Source: Agrostemma githago
Lineage: Eukaryota > Streptophyta > Magnoliopsida > Caryophyllales > Caryophyllaceae
DNA: 64,000 nucleotides
Direction: 5' to 3'
Assembly (NCBI GenBank): GCA_958450325.1
Contig: OY288250.1
Location: forward strand, 42,878,683 to 42,942,682
Of this stretch, positions 45,490 through 56,163 are shown one piece after another. The translations under genes and the position numbers were made by a program. Under the pieces are notes generated by a model. The model did no database searches and was not told the DNA's origin. It saw nothing but the letters and a program-made list of their open reading frames with translations. The stretch's first letter is position 1. The number at the start of each line of letters is the position of its first letter.

Positions 45490-46478
45490 AACTACCTCCT
45501 CAAAGTCTTTCTCTGGACGTCTGGAGTAGTAAAACGTTATGTCATACATCCATTTCATAACATAATAACCACACTCATAACCTTCGGGTTGTTGGGGACA
45601 CTACATTTATTAAAAAACTATATAAGTAATAACGCTTTTCAAATGATTAATAAGTAATTATAAAGAATATAAGAATTAAAATTTACTTACCTCAATCACT
45701 TTAATATTTAGTTTGTTTGGTTTACTGAAATCACGTCTTCCGCCAGAAACACCATGTAATCTCCAACCACCATGAAACACGGCTTTTATGGACAATTTCT
45801 TAGAAGTACTTTGTTGCGAGTCAAGGATATACATTGTGTTCAATCCCAAACAGACGACAATCAACATCCAATGATTACTGAGGACAAAAGATGCCGGTTT
45901 TATTTCTTATATGAATAAATAGTTGTTAACTCATATGTATGCATAATCAAAATAATTTTAATACTTACTTTTCATAAAATGCCCCCATGATGTATTTCTT
46001 TTTCTCTTCAGTCTTCAATACATACCCTATATAATTTTCACAATCTCGTTGCTTTTCGATGTAGTCCAAAAGTCTCACGGGGCACAAATATGCAACAACA
46101 TCAGTTGCTTTGGCGTCAGTTGCACTTTCATATAAGAAACTACAATAATTTTTAGTAGGACAAAAGTTGACATTAGTAAGGAAACTATTTAACGATGTAA
46201 AAAATACTTGTAGCATTGGTTTATCCATACCTTCCCCAAGCTTGAAGCATAACCACATTTAGCCAATCATATCTAAACATCTCCCTAATTTCAGTAATGG
46301 TCAAATGACAATCGACATATTTGGTGTCTTTGTAATTATAAACCGATGCATCAATCAAAATTGGGATGACTGCATCTTGCGGTAAAGAGCACAACTTCAC
46401 TTCTAAAGATCTGCAGTGATGACCCAACCAATCAACTTCTTCCACACTAAGAGGTTTCGTGTCATTTGATTTATCCAT
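45490..46478 (-). pseudogene. Ulp1-like (C48) protease of the CACTA element
   Basis: Three or more minus-strand exons. The first (46221-46478) includes ITEIREMFRYDWLNVVMLQA. It runs into 45965-46258. The next starts at an AG acceptor with NHWMLIVVCLGLNTMYILDS (about 45870-45815), carrying the catalytic His and Asp. The last has CPQQPEGYECGYYVMKWMY (about 45600-45545), with the catalytic Gln and Cys. So His, Asp, Gln and Cys are all retained. The exons need GT-AG splicing. Ulp1-like domains often occur in plant CACTA transposons (SUMO-protease fold). Their role there is unresolved. Confidence 0.8.
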
Positions 46479-46722
46479 AGCCTTGTCTTTCCCCTTGTCT
46501 TTTTCAAGAAACGTAGCCTATAAAATAAATAAATGTAACATGCAAAAAAAATCACGCTATTGATCAAGTCTTACTATTGAATATTACCTTCTTTGGAGCT
46601 TTATTTCCAATTTTTGTTGTGTCTTTTGACTTGCCCTTTCTTTTCCGCTCCTTCTCTTCATAGTTGGACTGTTAACAGATTTTGGAATAGCAAAATTTGT
46701 AATAACAAAATTTGATAAAAAA

Positions 46723-48552
46723 TTATGATATAATCAATTTGAAATAACTAGTTATTACCTCATCATCCACTAAGAATATTAAGATTTTTGGCCATTGTGC
46801 AAAGCTACCTTCCACTTCACCAACCTTACTATGTCCGTGGAATGGACATGGAAGAGGTGCATCAATCTTAATGACTCTATCGATCTGGACATGGGCATTC
46901 TGCATGGTCAATGGAGTGTTATGTACCATTTTCCCTTCAACCCATGGTGAAACCATCCCTTCAGCAACAATGACCACATCTCCATTTTCATGAACACCAA
47001 GTCGACAAGAAACTCTCTCCTAAATTATTCACGTAATATAGGGTTAAAGAAACTAAATTTATTCAATATTAAAAGTGAGCTAAAAAAATTAGTAACCGGG
47101 AAACTTACCTTTAATTGAACAAAAGGATCGTTTGGATAAATGGAGTCACAACTGCTTTGATCATATTGGAGAGATGATTGATTCTTCGGCGAAGCCACTA
47201 AATTAGCATCTGCTCCATTTCTCATAAGTTCAGGTAGTTTCTGCTCCATCATTATACTCATTTGGGCATAGTGTTCACTCTTCACGTTCTCGATGATCTT
47301 CATGACATCAGCCTCCGTAAACATTTTTTCATGATCATCTCGACTTTCAGGTTTCCCCCAATATTTTTGCACACCAATAAAACTGCCAACTCCCCTCGGT
47401 CGCCCTAAGTGTTCGGGTTTCCCAAGTGCTTTTACCAACACATCCTCAAGTCTAGAAGGAACAAACTCCCCTATTTCCTGTTTTTCGTTCCAATGCTTCT
47501 GTTACCAAAATAATGTGCTTTTATCAAACAAACACCCACAAAAATATTAAATGATATGGCTAAAAAAACTTATTTATAATTAACTTACAATATTATCTAT
47601 AACTTTTTGCGTATGCGGTGGTGGGCACCAGATGGTGGGGTATGCCCTTTGATCCAGTTGTACCCTCGGTCCATAAGACGTTTCCTCACACGTTCTTCTA
47701 AAATAGTAGGATCAACATCAGGATTATTCTCTTTCTCTTTCCGAAGTTCTTCTTCATACCATTGTTTCTTCTTGCCTTCGTAACCGGATCTTCCCAAATG
47801 ATGTACATATTCGTTATGTTTCTGTGAGGCTTGAGCCTTTGCTCTTATTTCCTTTACAAATTAAATTGACAACATTTGATATTAATAATCAGTATACAAT
47901 TTTGGAGTAAACGGTGTTATCAATTGAAGATTTTACTAACAGTACTTCTTACTAATATTCACCTGAAATTTTGGATCCATGCGTTGCTTAACAAACTCAT
48001 CCCAGTCTTCCTGTGTGAGCTGCTTATACTTACCCACAGGACTCTCAACGACTCCTTCATCATCATCGTTTGATTCTGGTGGGAAAATGTATTGTTTTGT
48101 CATCTTCGCTCTCCAATCCTTCAATCTATCCGCCACAACCTTTAAAACAAACTTCTTTGCGTCATCTTCAAGATGCCATGTTCTCTAAAAACAAAAATAA
48201 TGAAAAACATTATTATAGGATATAATGTAAATTTCAAACTCAAATCATCATAATGCTAATAATTACTTACCTGCGCACAAAGCCAAATAGTGTCTTTTTC
48301 GCCTTAACTTACATTTTTCCATTTTCGAGTTATCTTGATCATTCGAGCCAACTCTCCCATATCAGTCCCAAACTTATCTAACTTCGGTCCATAAGGCTTA
48401 CCAAGATTATTGAACTTAATAGACTTAATTTCCCCTTCATCCATGTCACCATCACTCATCTCCTCACTAATCATCTCATCTAAAGATTTTCCAGTTGTTG
48501 GACCCCTTGTCTTCTTTTTAGACACCGATTTCTTATTTTTATCAGCACCCAT
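46723..48552 (-). pseudogene. CACTA Transposase_24 (TNPA-like) gene
   Basis: Minus-strand exons. The first (48304-48552) begins MGADKNKKSVSKKK and has GEIKSIKFNNLGKPYGP. Then about 47963-48186: LEDDAKKFVLKVVADRLKDW and QLTQEDWDEFVKQRMDPKFQ. Then 47597-47850: YVHHLGRSGYEGKKKQWYEE and ILEERVRKRLMDRGYNWIKG. Then 47110-47460. This matches the plant Transposase_24 family (Ptta/En/Spm). An in-frame TAA (48304-48306) after WKNVS interrupts the first exon before GEKDTIWLCAQ. The small exon at 46723-46977 is a tentative C-terminal part. Confidence 0.8.
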
Positions 48553-48757
48553 ATTACGGACCTGAAAACAGTACCAAAGAAAAAATAGACTAAACCAATA
48601 TAAAAATAATTAGTTTATAAAAAAAATGGTTCTACAGTTATTGAGGACACCACTCTTTAATCAAATACGAGTATATATTTAAAAAATGACGTACACATAT
48701 CAATTAAAAAACGATGAAGTGGAGTACATGATACATATACCTTTATTGGTCATAAAA

Positions 48758-51700
48758 CTATTTGGGGTTATCAAACCATATTCCCTCATTATGATCCTTC
48801 CGCACATAAACTTCATCACGTAGTACATGCGCATCTTGGCCACTGGTGGGAAAAGGAGAAAGTTCATCGACCTGATCGTATTGTTCTTCATCAACAACAC
48901 CATCTACACCAAGAATACGCCTTTTACCATTAAGAACCACTGAACGCCTCTTGTCTAAAGGATCCTCAACATAGAAAACTTGCTTCGCTTGAGATGCTAG
49001 AATATACACGTCCTCTTTGGGTCCTAGAAAATTGAAATCTACTAAAGTGAAACCCATGTCATCAACTCTAACACCTTTATCACAATCGTCCCACTTACAT
49101 CGAAATAATGTCATTGGGAATTCATAATAGTCAAGCTCCCATATGTCCTGAATTACTCCATAATAAGGTCGTGTTATATCGGCAATTGGTTTGCCTTTTC
49201 GTACATACTCAATCGCTGATGCTAAAATAGTAACACCACTGTTTTGCATTGTACTCCTCTCATCTTGACGACTTGTGTAAAAGCAGAAGCCATTGATGTC
49301 ATAGCCCTCATAAGATTTGATATTAAGCTTAGGACCATTGGCTAACCATCTTAACTCCGGCTCTAACTTAAGCTTAAGTATTGGGTCTGAAAACTGAGTC
49401 ATTACCTTTTCTTTGAACCAATGCACAAATGTCCTATTATGTTCACTTAACAACCAAATTTCACGTTTGCGAGGATGTTCCCTCCTTAATAAGGCTAAAT
49501 GCTCACTCATATATCGATTAACCACACTTGTATGTTCCAAAACATACATATGCGCCTTGTCAAAAGTTACACGGTCGACTGTAATGAACTTCTTTCCCAA
49601 TGTACCTTTCCCTTCAAGTCGTTCCTCGTGTCGAGACGTAGGAAGTCAAATAGATTGGACACTCATCAAGTAATCTTGGCAGAATCCAAGTGTCTCACAA
49701 GCAACAGTTGCTTCAACAATACTACCCTCAGGCCGATACCGGTTCTTCATTCGTCTCTTATATGTACCCATCTCTCTCTCCATTGCCCACATGTTTCTTT
49801 GGAACACTGGGCCACAAAGTTTAATCTCTCTCACCAAATTAACGATTAGATGAACCATAATATCAAAGAAACTGATTGGAAAGTACATTTCCATCTCACA
49901 AAGTGTCACAATAATATTAGCCTGTAATTCATCCAAGGAACCCGGATCAATGTCTTTAGCATTAATTGCGCTGAAGAATTTGCAAACCTTTATGATCACT
50001 TGTCTAACATGCTTAGGCAAAACAGATCGAATAGCTACAGGCAAAAATTGTGTCAACAAAACATGGCAGTCATGAGATTTCAATCCCACCAACTTCAAAT
50101 CTTTCAAAGACACAAGTCGACTTATGTTAGAGGAATACCCGTGCGGTACCTTGATTCCCTTTAATGACTCACACAACGATATCTTCTCTGTCTTTGATAA
50201 AGTTGTGCAAGTTGGGGGTAAGTACGTACCTCTTCCTTTCTCAATCGGCTTTACCTCAACACGCCCCCTGGCTACCATGTCATTTCTAGCTTTGACCCCA
50301 TCCTTTGTCTTATTTGGCATGTTCAACAAAGTGCAAATAATACTATCAAACACATTCTTTTCTACGTGCATGACATCAATACAGTACCTCACAGACAAGT
50401 GCTCCCAATAAGGTAGGTCCCAAAAGATGGATTTCTTTGTGTGGTACACCCCATCTGGTGGAGGTTTGTATGGTTTCCCAAACTCTCTACTAATGTTTCT
50501 AACTCGTGCGTGGTACTCTTTGCCATCCAAGAAGAAAGGAGTTGGTCGTGACTCAGTTTTTCCATAAAATGCCTTCTTCCTCTTACGATATCCATGATTC
50601 TCGGGAAGAAATCGACGATGACCCATGTATGCGTATTTTCCACAGTTCTCCAACCACTCAGAATCAGTGTCATCAGCACAAACAGGGCATCCCTTGTCAG
50701 TCTTCAACCTATATCCGGAAAGGTTTCCGTAAGCCGGGAAATCATTGATAGTACAATACAACATCGCACGCATTCCAAATTCTGAACCTGAAGCTGCATC
50801 AAACACTTGCACTCCAACATACCAGAGCATTTTCAAGTCCTCTATCAATGGTGCCAAATACACATCTATGTCATTACCAGGTTGTTTAGGACCTGATATT
50901 AGCAGGGTCAATAAAATGTATTTACTCTTTGTGGTTAGCCAAGGAGGGATATTGTAAATTACTAGCATTATTGGCCAACTGCTATGTTGTGTACTCAGAG
51001 ACCCAAAGGGATTGATTCCATCGGTACAAAGGCCTAGTCGTAAATTTCTATGCTCTCTACCAAAATCAGGAAAGGCTCTATTGATCGTTCTCCATTGGGG
51101 AGCATCAGCCACATGTCTGAGTTTACAATCTTTCTTCCTCTCTTTGTGATGCCACATCATGTATTCTGCATCTTTTGGATTTGCAAACATACGCTTAAAC
51201 CTGGGTACAATCGGCAAATACCAAAGGGTCTTAGTCGGCCCCCCTTTCTTTTTATTTGTACCGTTATCTTTGAACTTGTATCTAGGTGTCTTACATCTTG
51301 GACACTCATCCAAATCACTATATTCTTTCCGATACAAAATACAATCATTTGGGCATGCATGAATTTTTTGGTAAGTAGTAGCCAATGGACACAATACTTT
51401 CTTACATCGATAAGTGTTAGTAGGAAGCTCATTACCTGGTGGAAACATTCGGGATAAAGTTTCCATTAAACTAGTAAAGCTCTTATCACTCCAACCACTC
51501 GCAGCTTTCAACGTGTACAATTCTAACACTCCTGACAAACGACTGAAAGTAGAGCAACCAGGATATAACGATTTCTTTGAATCGCTCACCAACCTCTGAA
51601 AAATTTCTGGTTTTTCTACAAGATCTTTTTCTAGATCATCCATCATCCTATTAATATTATCATCCTCAACGTTGTTGTCCTTATCATCATTGCCTTCATT

Positions 51701-52030
51701 AACCTCAATGTCATCACAATCCAGTTCATTGACGGCATAATCATTTACATTATCAACGGTATGCCCAAGATTTACAGTTGTAAAACTGTCGTTGACATCG
51801 TTGCCTTTCTCTCCATGCCATATCCACACACTATAATCTGGTTTGAAACCCTTGGTTATCAAATGCTCCCGCATTTCAGTTCCCCCACTTACCTTGTTTC
51901 GATTCTTACATATGCTACACGGGTATCCCCGTGTAGTTTTTGATGTTCGACAGCATGACTAATAAATTCATCAAGCCTTTGCAGAAAATAGAAATCACGT
52001 TTCCCATACATCCAACTTCGATCCATATGT
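48758..52030 (-). pseudogene. CACTA transposase tnp2 with DUF4218 and DUF4216
   Basis: An ORF of 742 residues (49646-51874) holds tnp2: EMREHLITKGFKPDYSVWIW, GYSVKTDKGCPVCADDT-type zinc region (seen as KGCPVCADDTDSEW), MHVEKNVFDSIICTLLN and the DUF4218 block. A TGA at 49646-49648 separates it from DUF4216 (48758-49600: NGFCFYTSRQDERSTMQNSG, YYGVIQDIWELDYYEF, FVYEDPLD-type block). Upstream, the Transpos_assoc domain MDRSW... (51895-52027) is in another frame because of an A-run indel at 51937-51941 before PCSICKNRNK. Tnp2 is the DDE-type enzyme that excises and inserts the element. Confidence 0.88.
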
Positions 52031-53891
52031 ACACTAAGGAATAAAAACCATGATAATTTAAAAACCCAAGTTATGTATTAAAAAACACCAAATTATGAAC
52101 TTAATAGAATCGAACTTACCTTTAATCTTACTTTACTTTAATTAACTATATGGAATGAAGTTGATATCAACTTAACTAAACTAAACGAGACTAAATTAAT
52201 GCTCTAAATTAAAGGGTGTCTATAACAGAACTTGTATTTACACTACTATAATTGCTTCATATTTTGATTAGTTTTATTAATTTATTACTCACAAATCATA
52301 CAATAACATTTAACCTGTCAAAACTCGACCCGATCCGCCGACCCTTTTTTTATGTGTCATGAACCCATACAAGTTAATATCAAACCCACCATTTTTTAAA
52401 AACTGATTTGTTAAGAATACAATCCTATGACAAAGACACCATTTCTTAAATAAATGATTTCTAACAATTTTTTTTCTAATTTCTTTCTATTTTTCGTGCT
52501 GTAAAGTGTAAACAACATCACAATTCACAACTTCACCATTTTTCTATTTTTCATTTCTTAACTCATAGCACACCTTCATTCCTCCAACTTCAACTCATCG
52601 CACACCTTCACCACTGCATACACCTCCACTCCCAAAAATTCCTCATCTCATCGCACACCCTCAACGCCGCCGTCCATCCTTCCCTTTTACTTGGGTATAA
52701 TAATCAAATTCTCTTCTAATTTGTTTCCCTAATTTGCAATCTTGAAATAATTCAATCAAATTTCGGGTCGCGTTTCTTCTAATTTATTTGTATAATTACC
52801 AATTTAAGGTCAACTTAGTTCTTAATTAACCCTTCATTATCGGTGGTTTAGTATCAATTTAGGGTTTTCACCTCTTTTTTATGAATTAGTATCAATTTGT
52901 TTAGGGTTTAGAGTAACCTTTTCTGTTCGTCGTAATGCTCTCATCGCTGATGTTGATGGTTCGTTATTCACAGATGTTACTGCTGCTGTTTTGTCATTGT
53001 ATGCTGATAATTCGTTTGTGGCTGGTTTCTTCTGATCCTATACAATACATTTTTAGGGTTTTTTATGGCTCTTTTTGATTAGAATGTAAAGTTTGTGTTT
53101 CATTTGTTTGATATTTTTATTTTCGTTACTGTTAATTTGTAGCTTTTTTTCTCTGATTTTGACTGATAATTCTGCTTAATTCAGGTTATGTATTTGTCTT
53201 TGTCTTTGTGTAATTGTCTTTGTGTTAGTCTATTAATTCAGGTAGGCTTTTAGTTTCTTATATGTACATGTCCTATGGATGAAACGATTGATCAACTGTG
53301 AAAATTTATGTGTGTCACTGTTGAACTGGAGATTGTTTTGAATTACCCTTTTGTGGAGATTGGGCAATTGTTTCCTTTTGTGGAGATTGGGAAATTGTTT
53401 TGTTTTGGAATGTATGGTTTTAGAGGGCATAGTTGAGATCAATTGACTCACAGGTTTGCGACTATGTGTATTACACTCGACTTTGGCTGTTAGTTCTTGT
53501 GGGATAACTTATTGTCTGCTAAGTAATGTTTTGCTCGGATATCAATTGAAATCTTTGATGGATGGTTAATGTGTTGACTAATGATGAGAGTTTGTTTGGC
53601 AATGCAGAAGAAGAGGCACAAGCAGAAGAAGAATGGAAGTGGCGACTAATGATTCATTATCATGTTGCTTGTTTGACAGTATGACCATACTGGCCTACAA
53701 TGCCTCGTGTTGTTAGACATTTGTCAAATAGTTATCACCATGATTCTTAATATTTATCTTGACGGGATTATTGCAGTTATGAGTAGTTATGTTTTTGTTC
53801 ACTTATTTTGATCTATTCTTTAGTGGGGTGTATTTTAGTATTTGTAACCGCGCACGCTTTCTGAATTCTTATACACGCTTTCTGAATTCTT
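52031..53891. other. Non-coding stretch right of CACTA tnp2
   Basis: AT-rich, with a CATCGCACACC word repeated three times at 52590-52660 in what resembles a plant 5' leader. A plus-strand open piece (about 52930-53038) reads VRRNALIADVDGSLFTDVTA; no family recognised. No transposon end found. The direct repeat GTGGAGATTGGGAAATTGTT occurs near 53354-53400. Confidence 0.4.
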
Positions 53892-54040
53892 ATTCTGAGA
53901 AAGCTGAATGAAGGAGTTTGCCAAGCAACGCTTTTGCCCTTGGCTGGACTAAAATGCTTGAGTTTGACCGAAAATGTTACTTCTATTCTTTCAATTGATG
54001 AGATGTTGCCTGCTGTTGGTCAAGGAGCAATTGGAATTTC
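53892..54040 (+). pseudogene. HEMC: Captured fragment of HEMC (porphobilinogen deaminase)
   Basis: The plus strand reads ILRKLNEGVCQATLLPLAGL, then SLTENVTSILSIDEMLPAVG and QGAIGIS. This is the C-terminal part of domain 2 of hydroxymethylbilane synthase, the tetrapyrrole-pathway enzyme in plastids that makes hydroxymethylbilane from four porphobilinogens. The conserved order (LRKLNEG, QATLLxLAGL, MLPAVxQGAIGI) leaves little doubt. Only about 50 codons are present, with nothing recognisable to either side. It is probably a gene fragment captured by a TE or a host pseudogene exon. The enzyme is not functional here. Confidence 0.8.
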
Positions 54041-55457
54041 TTATATTATTTTTCATTATTCTTGTTTGTTGGATGAGTTTTTGTAGAAAGAAGATTGTTG
54101 TGGAGTATGTGAAGGAGAACAATGAGGAACGTAGACAACAATGATGACAAGGATCTCGCTCTCGCACTTGGTATTTTCTATTTCCATTCCATTAATGTGA
54201 GTATTTCTTATTGTTGAACAATTTTTTCTTTGGGATAGTAGTTTAAATGTAGCCCAGCGAATATTGATTCAATTAGAAGGTCTTGAACTCCAAAAGTTTT
54301 TTCAAAGAGACCATACATTTAGTTGATTGACTCTTATTTACTGCTAGTTTTTTTTGGTAAAAATTTCATAGTATGAAAATGTGGAAAGGCAATTCGCACT
54401 CCTAGTTCTTCTTCTCTGATTTTTAGGCTGTGATTGTTGTATAAATGTTACTATAGTTAAATTGTTAACTCGCACTCATTCCGTTCTCTGATCTTGGTCT
54501 CTTTTGCTGTTGGGATTTGTTTTCAAGGTGATTTTGTGTATTGTATTTTTATGTACGGTTTGTAATTGACTTTCTATGAGCTGTACTTATTCCACTAATG
54601 TCATTTTTCTCTTCTTTTTTCTTATTACAGGAATGAGTAAGCCGTTTTAATGGGTATACTTTATTTTCTCTTCTTCATATCAAGTTCTTCCGTCAACTCC
54701 CAAAGTAAGCTCATACGATGTTCTTTCTTTTTTCTTTTTTCTTTTTTCATTAAGTTAACAACTAGAAATGAAATGAACTACTTTGAGAACATTTAAAATT
54801 GATCAAATTAAGTTAATAACCATCAATTACGCTAATACGGAGTATCTCTACTATATAACAAACTGATCTGTAATGTATTATCAACCAGAAATGCATAACA
54901 AACTGATAGGAAGAACATCGTATTAACAAACTGAGTATATTTACTTCGTATTAACATCTTAAATATACTGAGTATATTTACAAACTGATAGAAAGAACTT
55001 TGTATAACATCGTATTAACAAACTGATCTCTACGCTAATACGGAGTATCTCAATGTTGTTAATCTGTACTCTATAACAACCCGATCTCTACTGCATTATC
55101 AACCAGAAATGCAAATTTGAAAATATTGATCTCTACTGTATTCGAGATTTGAAGTAAAATTATGCAGATTTTATTTAGGAAATAATTAACAGTTGGCATT
55201 AACACATACCTTCAATGTTGAAGATAGGACAATGACGATGCAATATTGCGAGCAGCGTATCTTGACAGCAGAGGCACGTGAAATAGCACAGATGACTTCA
55301 AACCTGCAACAGTGGCGGCAAATTCGTATTAGCAAAGCATGATCAATTGAACAAAACAAAGAGCACAATTTGATTAGATTTCAATAATAGTCATTGGAAT
55401 AAAGGCATGACAAAATCGAACATATCAGTAGGCATACAATCAAGGATAAATGATGGC
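54041..55457. other. Non-coding, with a local direct repeat
   Basis: AT-rich DNA. ACGCTAATACGGAGTATCTC occurs at 54829 and 55032, and ATTATCAACCAGAAATGCA at 54879 and 55092, showing an about 205-bp tandem or local duplication. A minus-strand ORF at 55186-55368 (FEVICAISRASAVKIRCSQY) is unassigned; a GCAG acceptor precedes it. Confidence 0.5.
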
Positions 55458-55954
55458 AGTAGAAGAATAGAACAATGATTCACCATAAGTATGAAGATGA
55501 GGATATATAAGAGGAGGATTAATTGAAGATTTATCACAAGAGTGAAGGTTTGAATTTATGAGAGAAGGATTGGAAGACGCAGAGACATGAATACAAGAAT
55601 AGATGATTCAATACTTCTAAGGTCTTGAATCAGAGGGAAGTCTTCGGGCCTTCAATGTTCACAAGGAAACTCAATGACGTTTTGTACATCTTCTTGTAGA
55701 GGAATGGGCACACTAGTCTTTGGTCGCTTCATCTAGATCCAAGGTGAAATGAAGTCACATCTAGGTCTACTGCACCATCGAGGAACTGAAATCTACTATT
55801 CATCGTTTGGCCGGTAGCTTGAGTAAACTAAGTCTGGGCTGGAAAGTCACCATTGTATCTTCTGGTAGCGCCAAGTTGTCCACTCGAGTGAGCAGGTGTT
55901 GAGAGTTCGAAGTAGGTCTTGTTCCAATCTGAAGCAGCATCTTGTTCGTTCATC
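55458..55954 (-). pseudogene. LARD leader/gag-like remnant
   Basis: On the minus strand, 195 bases inside the primer site, an ATG at 55954 opens MNEQDAASDWNKTYFELSTP, QLGATRRYNGDF and stops. Later frames (RFQFLDGAVDLDVTSFHLGS) are also short. No retroviral domain is recognised, so this may be a relic of gag or only leader sequence. The segment 55458-55744 recurs at 63714-64000, offset 8256, in the next copy of the element. Confidence 0.55.
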
Positions 55955-56149
55955 TGGTTAATTCATCTTCTTCTTGACAAATGAAACAAATATTCAATGC
56001 TAGTCATTGAGTTACAAAAACATGTAAGCCTAACAGTTAAGTCCTTACTTTGTTTCTACCCATCTGATCTCTTACAAATATTTCATTGGTATTCAAATCA
56101 TTTACGGATGTTTTTCCTAGAATCATGTGTAAGCGTCCGGAGCAACAAT

Positions 56150-56161
56150 GCTCTGATACCA
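56150..56161 (-). other. Primer-binding site of the LARD-like element
   Basis: Minus strand TGGTATCAGAGC, an exact match to the initiator-Met tRNA primer core, two bases inside the LTR end GGGGATTACA. Confidence 0.85.
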
Positions 56162-56163
56162 AC

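Larger units (their letters stand above)
44572..52030 (-). mobile_element. En/Spm (CACTA) transposon, right end not found
   Basis: The left terminus CACTAGTGGAAAAACC at 44572 is followed by GCGTCGGTT/AACCGACGC and GCGACGCA subterminal repeats to about 45065. The coding part, all on the minus strand, has tnp2 with DUF4218 and DUF4216 (48.76-52.03 kb), a Transposase_24 (TNPA-like) gene (46.7-48.55 kb) and a Ulp1-like protease (45.49-46.48 kb). The 5' terminal repeat should lie beyond 52.03 kb but no TAGTG end with matching subterminal repeats is seen, so it is lost or lies further right. Confidence 0.85.

Noticed and set aside
52235..52255. CACTACTATAATT as the missing CACTA end
   Set aside because: Wrong orientation for a right end, and no subterminal GCGACGCA-type repeats nearby.
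53892..54040. Functional HEMC gene
   Set aside because: Only about 50 codons remain, with no flanking exons or other HEMC domains.
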